A stretch of DNA of 64,000 nt from Chitinophagaceae bacterium (GCA_016722465.1 JADKJC010000001.1:1054001-1118000), one strand, 5' to 3'; numbered from the stretch's first letter, positions 26,840 to 36,588 are shown. Numbers and translations are program-made. The notes: generated from the letters alone by a model not told the origin.

Positions 26840-27949
26840 TTAATGATGAGCCGCTGCACCCTCTTCATGATGTTCTCCTTCAAATGCCTGGCCGATAAAT
26901 ACCGCCGTAAGCATGGTGAAGATAAAAGCCTGTAAAAAAGCAACCAGCACCTCTATAAAATAAATAAATATGGTAAATGCCAGTGATACCGGGGAAACGC
27001 CCCAGCCTGCACCAACAGCCATTTTTTCTGCAAAAATAAAGATCATGGAGATCAAACAAATGATGATGATGTGACCTGCGACCATGTTTGCAAAAAGACG
27101 AATGATCAATGCAAAAGGTTTGATGAACACACTCAGAAATTCTACCGGTACCAGGATGAATTTTACACCCAATGGCACGCCCGGCGGATTGAAAATATGA
27201 CCCCAGTAATGGCTGTTTGAACTAAACATGATCACTACAAAAGAAATAACACCCAATACAGCGGTAAAGGCAATATTACCTGTTACGTTAGCCGTTCCGG
27301 GAATCAATCCAAAAATATTGTTGATAAGTATAAAGAAGAATACGGTTAAAAGATAAGGCAGGTATTTGTTTACTTTATGACCAAGGTTTGGTTTGGCTAC
27401 TTCGTCACGAACAAAAGTTACCAGTACCTCTACCAGGTTTTGCTTTCCCTTCGGTGCAGAAGTAACACCATGCCCTTTGCTGTAAGATCTGGCTACACTT
27501 GTCATGATCCAAACCAGTAAAGCAAGTGCAAGTATCATTTGTACTACGTTACGGGTAAGAGAGAAATCGTACACTTTTGATCCGTCAACTGCCTCTACTT
27601 TTCCTTCTGCATTTAATTTGTAACCGTCTACTTCAGCATGTCCATGCTCAAATTTGGATGACATAAAAACAGAAGTGCCTTTTCCGGGAGCATATAAAAT
27701 AACTGGTAATGGAATGGAGATGGGGTGTTTGGTGCCATCGCTTCCTTCATATTCAGCAAAATGAAATTCATGTGCATCCATGATATGGCCAAAGATCACC
27801 TCTTTGGCATTGAAACCTTCCTTTTTTGCAGGCTCGTAACCTTCCTGAGCCGGATGTTCCTCATTTTGAGCCATTAAAGTAGATGAAGAAAACAACAATA
27901 TTGTGCTGAAAGCTGCTACCAGTAAAGATTTGATCCCTTTTGCAAACAT
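26840..27949 (-). CDS. atpB: F0F1 ATP synthase subunit a
   Basis: Subunit a forms the two proton half-channels next to the c-ring. The 369-residue protein is far longer than the E. coli subunit because it has a signal-peptide-like start (MFAKGIKSLLVAAFSTILLF ending MAQ) and a periplasmic extension of about 110 residues, both typical of Bacteroidota. The essential arginine is in ALIIRLFANMVAGH and the C-terminus is histidine-rich (EGEHHEEGAAAHH). ATG at 27949 is chosen over a TTG four codons upstream. Confidence 0.96.
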   Translation of the reverse strand: MFAKGIKSLLVAAFSTILLFSSSTLMAQNEEHPAQEGYEPAKKEGFNAKEVIFGHIMDAHEFHFAEYEGSDGTKHPISIPLPVILYAPGKGTSVFMSSKFEHGHAEVDGYKLNAEGKVEAVDGSKVYDFSLTRNVVQMILALALLVWIMTSVARSYSKGHGVTSAPKGKQNLVEVLVTFVRDEVAKPNLGHKVNKYLPYLLTVFFFILINNIFGLIPGTANVTGNIAFTAVLGVISFVVIMFSSNSHYWGHIFNPPGVPLGVKFILVPVEFLSVFIKPFALIIRLFANMVAGHIIIICLISMIFIFAEKMAVGAGWGVSPVSLAFTIFIYFIEVLVAFLQAFIFTMLTAVFIGQAFEGEHHEEGAAAHH

Positions 27950-27969
27950 AGTCTGTCTCAAATTTGGCG

Positions 27970-28000
27970 CAAAGATAGGGGTTAGCAGGTAAATGTTAAA
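27970..28000 (-). promoter_or_regulatory. Promoter of the ATP synthase operon
   Basis: On the minus strand TTTA (27997-28000), a 19-base spacer and a perfect -7 box TATCTTTG (27970-27977) precede the atpB ATG by about 20 bases. One mismatch in the -33 box. Confidence 0.7.
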
Positions 28001-28035
28001 GAGAAAGTAAAGAGAATTTGTTTGATGAAACCAGT

Positions 28036-28519
28036 TTAATCAAGCCCCATTTCTTTTCTCAACTGGATAATTTTTTCCAGTTCCACAACGTCGAGTTGGT
28101 CTTTAGGGCGGTTGACAGTTTTTTTGTTTAAAATAAGATGGTTGATATTAAGAAAGAGGACTTTTATATTTTCTATCTCAGCTACTTTTGCCAGGTACAG
28201 GCACAAATCGAAAGTGAGACCCTCCAGACCTTTCATGCTGATTAAAATATCCAGTTCGAGTCCATTACCATAAAAAAAATCGTCCAGCCAGGTACAAAAT
28301 GTAATTCTTCCCAGGAAAGTTCCCTATCACCAAATACTTTCATCGCTCTGCCAAGCTTCTGCCTGTTTTCAATATCATCTTTGATCCATATACAATATCC
28401 TCCGTAGCCCTGATATAACCATGCATAGTAACAGCAAAGCCTCCAACCATCAAATACATAACGCCACTATCTGATAGTGATTTCCAGAACAGGAGCAGGT
28501 CTTCATCAAAAATGTCCAT
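28036..28519 (-). pseudogene. Nucleotidyltransferase-like protein, two frame breaks
   Basis: Three segments in different frames form one protein of about 161 residues: MDIFDEDLLLFWKSLSDSG with MYLMVGGFAVTMHGYIRATEDI, then WIKDDIENRQKLGRAMKVFG to FVPGWTIFF, then LELDILISMKGLEGLTFD and NRPKDQLDVVELEKI. The GGFAV and (D)IDIW-type motifs are those of small DNA-polymerase-beta-like nucleotidyltransferases often found in toxin-antitoxin or AbiE-like pairs. One break is a missing base near 28391, the other a missing base in the A8 run at 28272-28279. It lies just downstream of a small partner gene. Decay or sequencing error are both possible. Confidence 0.7.
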
Positions 28520-28526
28520 TTATTTT

Positions 28527-28727
28527 TCAGGGATTGAGGCTGATAATCTTTGCATTTTTCATCATCCGGGGTATACGCATCAACTTAGTAAACAACCTGA
28601 ACTTGTCTGTATCAGAGGATAGGATAGCCCCGATCCGCCTCTTTTTATCAAGTTGTTCATAAGCTGCTGCATCGTCATTTACAACGATCATTTTAACAGG
28701 GTGGTTTATTTGTTTATCCTGCGGCAT
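28527..28727 (-). CDS. Small partner protein of the nucleotidyltransferase
   Basis: A basic protein of 66 residues from the ATG at 28727 (MPQDKQINHPVKMIVVNDDAAAYEQLDKKRR). The frame stays open 15 codons further to a TTG that overlaps the preceding ABC gene's stop, so a longer form is possible. It ends seven bases before the nucleotidyltransferase start. Small proteins with a VVNDDxAxY-like start in front of this type of nucleotidyltransferase recur in Bacteroidota, which suggests a two-gene module, but the biochemical role is not known. Confidence 0.6.
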   Translation of the reverse strand: MPQDKQINHPVKMIVVNDDAAAYEQLDKKRRIGAILSSDTDKFRLFTKLMRIPRMMKNAKIISLNP

Positions 28728-28768
28728 ACTACAATTTACTAAATCTTTTGGGCAATAATCTAAAAGTT

Positions 28769-30556
28769 TCAAGCTACAGTAATCTCTTTTTCAAACTGCA
28801 TTTTATGTAACTGGTAGTAAAATCCCTGTTTTGCAATCAGCTCATCGTGGGTACCTGTTTCTTTGATCTCACCCTTATCAAGCACCAATATCTGGTTTGC
28901 CTTGCGGATGGTTGAGAGGCGATGGGCAATTACAATAGATGTTCTGCCGGCGATCAATTTATCTATAGCACCCTGGATCAATTGCTCACTTTCTGTATCA
29001 ACCGAAGAGGTAGCTTCATCCAGGATTAATATTGCAGGATTGTACAAGATGGCCCTTACAAAACTCAGCAACTGGCGCTGTCCCATCGAAAGGGTAGCTC
29101 CCCGTTCCATTACGTTGTAGTCATATCCACCCGGTAGCTGCATGATAAATTCATGAATTCCGATGAGTTTGGCAGCTTCCACCACCTGCTCCCTTTTTAT
29201 TTCCGGGTTGCGGAGTGTTACATTGTCATATACCGATCCACTGAATAAAAATACATCCTGCAGCACCACGGCAATTTTGTTCCTCAAGTAAAACAGTTCG
29301 AATGATTCTATATCGGCACCATCAATTTTAATAGTACCCTTCTGGATATGATAAAGCCGGTTAAGCAAACTGATAATAGAAGTTTTTCCACTGCCTGTAT
29401 GGCCAACAATCGCCATTGTTTCGCCTGCCCTGATGTCAAAAGAAATGTTTTTCAATACAAAATTTTCATCATTATACGCAAACCAAACTTTTTCAAAACT
29501 AACATCGCCTTTAAGTTGTGCAGGCATAAATTGGCCTTCATTGCTTGCGCTGTCGTCAATATCAAGCACTTTAAATACCCGTTCGCTGGCGATCATGCCC
29601 ATTTGCAGTACATTAAATTTATCAGCGATCATCCTCAACGGACGAAACAACAGGTTGAGGCAAAGAATAAAGGACGTAATCGTTCCGGCTGTATGCTCAC
29701 TGCCTGCTCCTCCTGCACTCCACACCAATAAACCTGTTGATACTGCAAGTATCAATTCAACTGCTGGAAAAAAAACTGAGTATGCAAAAATGGAACGAAC
29801 GTTCGCATTGCGGTGTTCCTTATTGATGGCATTGAATTTCCTGAACTCCCGGTCTTCTGCAGCAAATGTTTGCACAATGGCCATACCGGTAATGTGCTCC
29901 TGCACAAAAGCGTTTAACTGTGCTACTGCATTACGCACCCTGATGAATGACCTGTTCACACTTTCTTTAAAATACCAGGTTGCAATAATCAATAATGGAA
30001 ATGGCGCCAGGCAGATAAAAGTAAGCTGGGAATTTACATAAAACATGTATACCAATACCGCAACGATGGACAACAGGTCTGCGATGATGGGGATTAGCCC
30101 ATCGCTGAAAATATCATTGATGGATTCTATGTCATTAATGGTCCTGGTGGTAAGTGTGCCGATCGGCGTTTTATCGTATTGAGATAAATTAAGGTTGATG
30201 ACCTTCCTGTAAGTGGTTACCCTTAGATCCTTTACCACGCTCTGTCCAAGCGATGCAGTGAAAAAAGTAAAAATAAACCGGCATACCGTTTCAATTATCA
30301 GCAAGGCAAGCTGAATGACTGTTACACCAATTACAACAGAGACTGCACCATGCAGAAACCAAACATTGGGATCATTTTGTAAGCCTTTTGTGATGGTAAC
30401 CTGTATCAGCCAGGGTCGAATGGGAGAAATAACAGCTAAAAATATTGCCAGGAAAATGGAATAATAAAATTTGTTTTTGTAGGGTGATGCAAAATGAAAA
30501 ACCCTGCGTAATAATGAAAGATCGAATATTTTTTTACTCCCGGTCGGCATGCTCAT
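28769..30556 (-). CDS. ABC exporter, MsbA-like fused permease/ATPase
   Basis: A 595-residue half-transporter: six membrane helices in residues about 20-310, then the ATPase with Walker A GHTGSGKTS, signature LSMGQRQ (a variant of LSGGQ), Walker B AILILDEATSSVD and the H-loop IAHRLST. It dimerises to export a hydrophobic substrate, commonly lipid A precursors or drugs; the sequence does not decide which. A second start two codons downstream (30550) is possible. The next genes overlap or follow closely, but are unrelated in function. Confidence 0.92.
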   Translation of the reverse strand: MSMPTGSKKIFDLSLLRRVFHFASPYKNKFYYSIFLAIFLAVISPIRPWLIQVTITKGLQNDPNVWFLHGAVSVVIGVTVIQLALLIIETVCRFIFTFFTASLGQSVVKDLRVTTYRKVINLNLSQYDKTPIGTLTTRTINDIESINDIFSDGLIPIIADLLSIVAVLVYMFYVNSQLTFICLAPFPLLIIATWYFKESVNRSFIRVRNAVAQLNAFVQEHITGMAIVQTFAAEDREFRKFNAINKEHRNANVRSIFAYSVFFPAVELILAVSTGLLVWSAGGAGSEHTAGTITSFILCLNLLFRPLRMIADKFNVLQMGMIASERVFKVLDIDDSASNEGQFMPAQLKGDVSFEKVWFAYNDENFVLKNISFDIRAGETMAIVGHTGSGKTSIISLLNRLYHIQKGTIKIDGADIESFELFYLRNKIAVVLQDVFLFSGSVYDNVTLRNPEIKREQVVEAAKLIGIHEFIMQLPGGYDYNVMERGATLSMGQRQLLSFVRAILYNPAILILDEATSSVDTESEQLIQGAIDKLIAGRTSIVIAHRLSTIRKANQILVLDKGEIKETGTHDELIAKQGFYYQLHKMQFEKEITVA

Positions 30557-30744
30557 GCGGCAAAGTTAATGGGAATTGGCAAGTGGAAAATAGTAAATGG
30601 TGAGTGGGTTATAGTTGGAGTAAGTGGTTATACAATGGGGATACAAATAATGATTGTTTCATCATTTCTTACTAGTATGCTTCTATATCCTGTAAAAAAA
30701 CATCTTTATATCATGATTTACTCTTCCCGGCATTGGCACATACC

Positions 30745-32955
30745 TTATTCCGTTTCCAGCTTTTTATTATATGCTTTTATAAAAATGGCCCCAAGGTTTT
30801 TGTAAGGCGGTACATAATCATCCCAACTCTCTCTCATGCTTTTGTTGGGATCAGCATAAAATATTTTTGTAAGGCTGGCCCACATGTCTTTCCATACAAT
30901 GGGCTTGCCTGCTGCCAGCGTTTGATTGATGTAGTTGATGATGGGCCGGTTAATATCACCTTTGCCAATTTCCTTTGTAGAAACGATGTGTGCATCGGGG
31001 CTGATGTCAAGTATCTCACTCAGGTTTTTATAGCCCCCACATGAACCCAGTAAAATTATTTTTGTATCCCCGGGCATCCGGCTGATGGTTCCCGGCAGCC
31101 AATAGCTATGCCCACGATGCACCACAACTGAAGGATTCAGTTCCATTTTACTTAAATAAGCATTCAGGTGTTTTTGTGCAGTATCGTCTAAATTCTGGTC
31201 ACTGTTCAGTGGAAGATTTGCGTATATCCAAACCTGTTTCCCTTTTACAGTCTTTATCTCCACCCATTCTTTTTGCCTTGTTATCTTCCACTCTTTAGCG
31301 CTGAATGAATTGAGAAATGCCGGGAAAATCTTTTTACCATCATCATCACCGTAAAAGAAAACCTGCTGTATCACCCTGCCATTGGCATCTGCAAGATAGT
31401 TGTAGTCTAAAGAATAGATGGAAGGTATACCCAATTGGCTGGTAAGGTCGATACTGTTATCATTAAAAGAAAGGAAAATCTGTTTTAACAACCCATAGAT
31501 GATCTTCCCTTTGCTGTTATTGTCTTCCTTGCTTTTCTGTTCATTGACGGCAACATTGTCCAGCATATTTTTCAACAGCTCTGGGTTATTGATACTGCTG
31601 TAACTATCGGCTACATCCACTGCATCTTCCAGGTTATTCTTTTCATCCAGGTTAGATACAAATGCCCTCATTAATGTGGTAGCGTTATCATGCGGCATCA
31701 TTTTCAGTATCGTATCCAGCTGGTTGTAATTCGCTGCCATTTTTATGAACTTCTTAAAGAAATCCATCTTTACATTCATTAGTAATTTATCAGTACGTGG
31801 CTGAGCTCCCAGTAATTGTACCAGACGGCTGAAACTATGTTTATAGCTGGAGGTGTAGATGTCATTCTCCCCCATCACGATCATAAAATACAACTCTTCA
31901 GCATTCAATGGCTGAATGGCTTTCATCCGGATGGCAAGATTATTCTGATCATGCAGTTCATTGATGGGAGTAATGAAATGGCGGATGGCCTTTCGTTGCA
32001 GCATATCCCTTAAACCATTGGTGCCAAACATGGCAATGGGTGTATCTTTTTTTACCAATCTTTCGTAATAACCAATCTCTGTTTTCACCAGCAGTTTGTA
32101 ATATCCTACCGTATCCATTTTGTTTTCGCCATCTCCAATCACTTTTTTGATACTGTCTATTAATTGCTTTCCGCTTAAAATATCATCTAAAAAAGGATAG
32201 TACAGCAGGGCATTGGCAGTATAACTAAGCTTAGCCACTGTCTTAACCATAGGGTCGTTATTGCGTCGTATCAATTTTCCTTCGGGGGAGCCGGAGGAAG
32301 AAGCGTAATCATACAATTGCTTTGGATCGTTCTTACAGGCTATCACCACCAGGCTGTCTGCAAAAGATTCATTCACAAAAGGGCGGATGGTATTGAGAAT
32401 CTTTGCAGGGTGTTTATTTACATATTTAAGGTAGATAACTTTCTGGCTTTCCTGGTAACCCTGGTTTTTATTGAACAGTTCTGCGTTGATAACCCCTACT
32501 TCATAAGGCACTTCATCAATAAAAGGTACCATACTCAGGCCATCGATATTGGCTTTCAAAATTTTTTCAAAATTATCTACCAGCACGGGTGCCAATGCCG
32601 GGTTTAATCTTTTCGATTTCCAGCTTAACCTGAAGGAACGGAACAGCTCTTCTACAAAATTCAGCTGCCGTATCTTGTCGTTGTTGGAGGAAACCTTATC
32701 ACTGCTTTCAATAAAACAAAGTATTTCGTTGATTCGCCTTGTTAAAGCATCTGTAACCTGCAGGTTGATCTCTTCATTTTTGCTCACTTTAATAATACTG
32801 TCTGCCTTCCCGTCTGCCTTGTCACATTTTATAAATTCTTCCTTAATCCTGTCGTGAAAACGTACCCGTTGAAATGGAACCACCATTTTATCGCATTGGG
32901 CGTAAGTATGCGTATAGCTAAACAGCAATATCAAGTACGTAAAAACTTTCTTCAT
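30745..32955 (-). CDS. Large secreted protein with clan-CD cysteine peptidase signature at the C-terminus
   Basis: A 736-residue exported protein (signal peptide MKKVFTYLILLFSYTHTYAQ). Residues about 50-500 are mostly helical and not recognised. From about 520 the pattern changes to an alpha/beta domain: VIQQVFFYGDDDG (strand then acidic loop), later VVVHRGHSYW (His613, His616) and IILLGSCGGYKN (Cys639). A hydrophobic strand ending in His-x-Gly and a second ending in S-C-G are the catalytic blocks of clan CD peptidases (caspase, gingipain, CHAT). No similar protein is known to me by name, and the call is by motif only. It is a single gene, divergent from the response regulator gene. Confidence 0.6.
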   Translation of the reverse strand: MKKVFTYLILLFSYTHTYAQCDKMVVPFQRVRFHDRIKEEFIKCDKADGKADSIIKVSKNEEINLQVTDALTRRINEILCFIESSDKVSSNNDKIRQLNFVEELFRSFRLSWKSKRLNPALAPVLVDNFEKILKANIDGLSMVPFIDEVPYEVGVINAELFNKNQGYQESQKVIYLKYVNKHPAKILNTIRPFVNESFADSLVVIACKNDPKQLYDYASSSGSPEGKLIRRNNDPMVKTVAKLSYTANALLYYPFLDDILSGKQLIDSIKKVIGDGENKMDTVGYYKLLVKTEIGYYERLVKKDTPIAMFGTNGLRDMLQRKAIRHFITPINELHDQNNLAIRMKAIQPLNAEELYFMIVMGENDIYTSSYKHSFSRLVQLLGAQPRTDKLLMNVKMDFFKKFIKMAANYNQLDTILKMMPHDNATTLMRAFVSNLDEKNNLEDAVDVADSYSSINNPELLKNMLDNVAVNEQKSKEDNNSKGKIIYGLLKQIFLSFNDNSIDLTSQLGIPSIYSLDYNYLADANGRVIQQVFFYGDDDGKKIFPAFLNSFSAKEWKITRQKEWVEIKTVKGKQVWIYANLPLNSDQNLDDTAQKHLNAYLSKMELNPSVVVHRGHSYWLPGTISRMPGDTKIILLGSCGGYKNLSEILDISPDAHIVSTKEIGKGDINRPIINYINQTLAAGKPIVWKDMWASLTKIFYADPNKSMRESWDDYVPPYKNLGAIFIKAYNKKLETE

Positions 32956-33042
32956 GTAATTATTTAAGGTTACTGTTTACAAATTTAAGCTAAGCATATC
33001 AATTGCCGCAATTTCTGGCAATGCCATGCTGTAACCGGCACA

Positions 33043-33081
33043 ATTACCGGTTAACAATTTGATAATATGCTAACCGGTAAT
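33043..33081. promoter_or_regulatory. Inverted repeat upstream of the response regulator gene
   Basis: ATTACCGGTTA (33043-33053) and its exact complement TAACCGGTAAT (33071-33081) flank a 17-base AT-rich spacer; a third half-site TAACCGG is at 33032-33038. A perfect -7-like box TACTTTTG follows at 33111-33118. It may be a binding site for the regulator itself or for the divergent gene. Confidence 0.6.
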
Positions 33082-33133
33082 CAAGTGTGATTTGAATTAA
33101 TATGAAAGACTACTTTTGCTCAGCAAATATTGT

Positions 33134-33814
33134 ATGAGTAATGTTAAAAAAATTCTAATCGCCGACGATGAACCGGATATCCTTGAGATCATTCAGTTTA
33201 ATCTGCAAAGCGAAGGATATGAAGTGATCACTGCAAAAAACGGCGATGAAGCTATTGAAGCAGCCAGGATTCACCAGCCCAGCCTGATCATCCTTGATAT
33301 TATGATGCCGGGTAAGAACGGGATTGAGGTATGCAATATCCTGCGGCTTCAGCCTGCTTTTAAGGAAACCCTTATTATCTTTTTATCTGCACTGAGTGAT
33401 GAAAGTACCGAAGTACGTGGATTAGAAACTGGCGCCGATGATTATCTCACCAAACCCATCAGCCCCAAAATATTAGTGAGCAAGGTTAATTCCCTGTTCA
33501 GAAGGGTGGCAAGCAAAGGCTCAATGGGTATGATAAAAATTGGCGACCTCGTAATTGACAGGGAAAAATACATGATTACCTACCAGGGTAATGACATCAT
33601 TCTTGCAAGAAAAGAATTTGAACTGCTGGCACTGCTGGCATCCAAACCAAGCAAGGTTTTTTTACGCAACGAAATACTGAACCAGGTATGGGGTACGGAG
33701 GTGATTGTTGGCGACCGCACCATTGATGTACACATCCGTAAGATCAGGCAAAAACTGAACCTTGACTGCATTACCACCGTAAAAGGGGTTGGCTACAAAT
33801 TTGAAATGCAGTAA
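33134..33814 (+). CDS. PhoB-like response regulator
   Basis: A 226-residue OmpR/PhoB-family regulator. The receiver has acidic residues D11/D12, the phosphorylation site D55 (LIILDIMMPG) and the lysine in LTKPISP; the C-terminal winged helix (about 130-225) ends with the typical VGDRTIDVHIRKIRQKL and VKGVGYKFE. It is followed after 94 bases by a sensor kinase with PhoR-like build. The ATG at 33134 is chosen over an upstream TTG. OmpR-family regulators bind direct repeats, and two 11-bp-periodic arrays lie within 13 kb of this gene. Confidence 0.93.
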   Translation: MSNVKKILIADDEPDILEIIQFNLQSEGYEVITAKNGDEAIEAARIHQPSLIILDIMMPGKNGIEVCNILRLQPAFKETLIIFLSALSDESTEVRGLETGADDYLTKPISPKILVSKVNSLFRRVASKGSMGMIKIGDLVIDREKYMITYQGNDIILARKEFELLALLASKPSKVFLRNEILNQVWGTEVIVGDRTIDVHIRKIRQKLNLDCITTVKGVGYKFEMQ

Positions 33815-33908
33815 TACAGTTGTTTATATTCCACATCGTATCCTTGTATGCAAAAGCATTCTTTAAAAATATACAGCAACGTCGTAACTTGCCATCAGCA
33901 ACAGGCGT

Positions 33909-34958
33909 ATGTTTTCAGCTAAAAATTTATCACCGCATCAGCTTTCTGCAAGCACAGCTATTATTATTGCTTTGCCCATTGGTATCACTGTTTATTTTTT
34001 TAACCCTGTTTGGTGGATAGCACTGATCACATTTCTGGTGGTGCTTGCTGGATCATACGGCTTGATCCTATTTATGGTACAGCAGTTTGTTTACCGTAAA
34101 ATAAAACTCATTTACAAACTCATCTATCAAACAAAAGCAAGTAAAAGAGAAGAGTTTTATTACAAAAATATTTTGCCTCAAAAAAGCATTGACGAAGTAA
34201 GGGAAGATGTGCAGGAGTGGGCCGAACAAAAAAAAGAAGAAGTGGAAATACTGCAGCAAAATGAAGCATACAGGAAAGAGTTCCTGCAGAACCTGTCACA
34301 TGAATTAAAGACTCCCATTTTTGCAATACAGGGATATGTACACACATTACTGGGTGGTGCACTGGAAAACCCCGAAGTCAATAAAAAATTCCTCAACAGC
34401 ACGTCCAGGAATATTGACCGGCTGGTGAACCTGGTGGATGATCTTGACGAAATATCAAAATTAGAAAGCGGCCAGCAACTGCTATACAAAGAAAATTTTA
34501 TCATTCAGGACCTGGTGAGGGATGTGTTTGATTCGCTTTCGCTGAAAGCAGATGAGAAGCAACTGAAGATGGTAATCAAAAAAGGTTGTGAACTGCCACT
34601 GACAGTAAATGCAGACAAAGAAAAAATCCGGCAGGTATTTATCAACCTCATTGATAATGCCATTAAATACGGCAAACAAAATGGCTTGATTGAAGCCAGT
34701 ATTTATAAGATTGAAGGCAAGAAAATACTAATTGAGATAAGTGATGACGGACAGGGCATTTCAGAAGAACATATTGGAAGGATCTTTGAACGCTTTTACC
34801 GAACAGATACAGCAAGGAGCAGAAAAGTAGGTGGCAGCGGTCTTGGTCTTTCAATCTGCAAACACATTATTGAAGCACACAATCAAACCATTCATGTACG
34901 CAGCACCATTGATGTAGGTACCACATTTGGTTTTACCCTTGATGGCAAGAAAGATTAA
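33909..34958 (+). CDS. PhoR-like sensor histidine kinase
   Basis: A 349-residue kinase with two membrane helices close together (about 13-31 and 36-58), practically no periplasmic sensor, a coiled-coil linker, the H-box NLSHELKTPIFA (His131), N-box NLIDNAIKYG, and G-boxes DDGQGI and GSGLGLSI. Short-loop kinases of this type in Bacteroidota pair with the preceding regulator; in PhoR the signal is received from the phosphate transporter rather than by a periplasmic domain, and this build would fit. Its last four bases overlap the convergent glycosyltransferase gene. Confidence 0.9.
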   Translation: MFSAKNLSPHQLSASTAIIIALPIGITVYFFNPVWWIALITFLVVLAGSYGLILFMVQQFVYRKIKLIYKLIYQTKASKREEFYYKNILPQKSIDEVREDVQEWAEQKKEEVEILQQNEAYRKEFLQNLSHELKTPIFAIQGYVHTLLGGALENPEVNKKFLNSTSRNIDRLVNLVDDLDEISKLESGQQLLYKENFIIQDLVRDVFDSLSLKADEKQLKMVIKKGCELPLTVNADKEKIRQVFINLIDNAIKYGKQNGLIEASIYKIEGKKILIEISDDGQGISEEHIGRIFERFYRTDTARSRKVGGSGLGLSICKHIIEAHNQTIHVRSTIDVGTTFGFTLDGKKD

Positions 34959-36499
34959 AAATCTGCCCGATCAAAATTGTATTGGCCCTTCTTGTAGTAA
35001 TAAATAAAAAATCTCCTTGCTTCTTCACCATTCCTGTACTGAATAACAGAATCAGTATGTGCAGGCAATATATTTTTTAATACCCCGAAATTTTCCTTGT
35101 GCACCTGTGAGTTAGACGGAGAGATCACATAAATATCTGTACTGTCTGTTATAGCTCCACGGTGCTGGTTAAGCCACTTGTATTGGTGGATGTATTCGAT
35201 GGGGCCAAGTACTACGGTTTGCAGGTGCAATGGTTTTGCCACATAAAAATCAATATGAGCTGCAGGAAACCACTCATCTGCCAGGATAATTGTTTTGCCT
35301 GGGTTACTGGCTGTATGTGTGTTGTGATAGATACTGTCGAATGAACGTGAAAACTTCTTCCATCCATACATGTCCAAAGTAAAATCTCCATCACCCTTTT
35401 TCTCAATTTTTTTATTTCCCAGTGTACCGGGGAAAAAATTAATCACTGCCACACCGACAATACTGATAAAAAGTACGAGGGCGGCAGCAATGCCAAATGG
35501 TAATGGCACTTTTCTTTTTGTCTGGGAAGTCCATTGCTTCCTGGAAAAATAACTTGCCGTCAGCAATATCAAAGATGAAAAGGCCGGGCCTGTCCAATGA
35601 GGCAATAATTCTTTAAACAAAGAAACTGAAGTTGCTAAAATGATCAATGGTAACCCTACAAGCAACAACACTCTTTTGTGATGTGGCTTTACAAATAGGT
35701 CCCGGTGCCAGATGGCCCTTAGAATTAAGAAGAATACTACCGGGTTACAATAAAATACCTGCCCACCGGTAAATGATAAAAAACTTTCAATATCCAGTCC
35801 ACCAGTTGCTACATCCACTCTTTTACCATGATAAGTAAAAGTGATAAAATCATGCTGAACATTCCACAACAGTACCGGTGTAAAAAGCAGAATGGTAATA
35901 GCGGCGACCGCATAAATGCTCCAGTGCTTTAGCCACTCCCTGTTGTACAGTAACATGTATAGCCCAAAACCAACCCATAAAAAAACCGTATGGATCTTAC
36001 AAAGCATTCCCAACCCGGTTACCACACCAAACCACAGGACATCCTTTGTAGTTTTTTTTGTGAAATATTTTGTCTCAGTTATTTTGATAAGGAGGAATAA
36101 AGCACCGCTCCAGCAAACCATTTGTGGAGAATCCGGCAATATAAATGTACCGGCTACAATACTGCCATAAATAGTAGCAGTATATAACAGCGCTGCTAAA
36201 AAACCTGTATATGAATTCAACAGCCGTTCACCGCATTTGTACAAAAGCCAGGTAGTGGCAGCACTACAAAGAATAGCACCCAATCTTATCGTAAAGCCAT
36301 TGTCGAAATATAAGTTAAAAGTACTCAGGCGGATAAGCCAGCCTACCATGGGTGGGTGATCAAAATAATTCCATTGCAGTGGGTCAGCATACAGGCGGTA
36401 GTACACCTCATCGTTACCAAGTTCGGTGATACCGGCAACCATCATTCTTACAATGGTAGCAACGAGTATCAGCAGCAATGTGTTACGGCGGTAATTCAA
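34955..36499 (-). CDS. ArnT/PMT-like membrane glycosyltransferase (GT39/GT83 type)
   Basis: A 514-residue polytopic protein with about 11 hydrophobic segments. The first periplasmic loop has the family motif GNDEVYYRLYADPLQWNYFD, with the acidic residues expected to be catalytic, followed by HPPMVGWLI. The C-terminal soluble part (about 380-514) is periplasmic. Members transfer sugars from polyprenyl-phosphate carriers to lipid A, proteins or teichoic acid-like polymers. Downstream gene of a minus-strand series with PAP2 phosphatase and a lipoprotein. Acceptor unknown. Confidence 0.85.
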   Translation of the reverse strand: MNYRRNTLLLILVATIVRMMVAGITELGNDEVYYRLYADPLQWNYFDHPPMVGWLIRLSTFNLYFDNGFTIRLGAILCSAATTWLLYKCGERLLNSYTGFLAALLYTATIYGSIVAGTFILPDSPQMVCWSGALFLLIKITETKYFTKKTTKDVLWFGVVTGLGMLCKIHTVFLWVGFGLYMLLYNREWLKHWSIYAVAAITILLFTPVLLWNVQHDFITFTYHGKRVDVATGGLDIESFLSFTGGQVFYCNPVVFFLILRAIWHRDLFVKPHHKRVLLLVGLPLIILATSVSLFKELLPHWTGPAFSSLILLTASYFSRKQWTSQTKRKVPLPFGIAAALVLFISIVGVAVINFFPGTLGNKKIEKKGDGDFTLDMYGWKKFSRSFDSIYHNTHTASNPGKTIILADEWFPAAHIDFYVAKPLHLQTVVLGPIEYIHQYKWLNQHRGAITDSTDIYVISPSNSQVHKENFGVLKNILPAHTDSVIQYRNGEEARRFFIYYYKKGQYNFDRADF

Positions 36500-36588
36500 G
36501 TGATATTTATTGGAACGTTATTGGTTAGTAAAATCATGCCAGAAAACAGTTCAGCAACAAAAACCTTATCCAGTAAAATTAATGCTAG

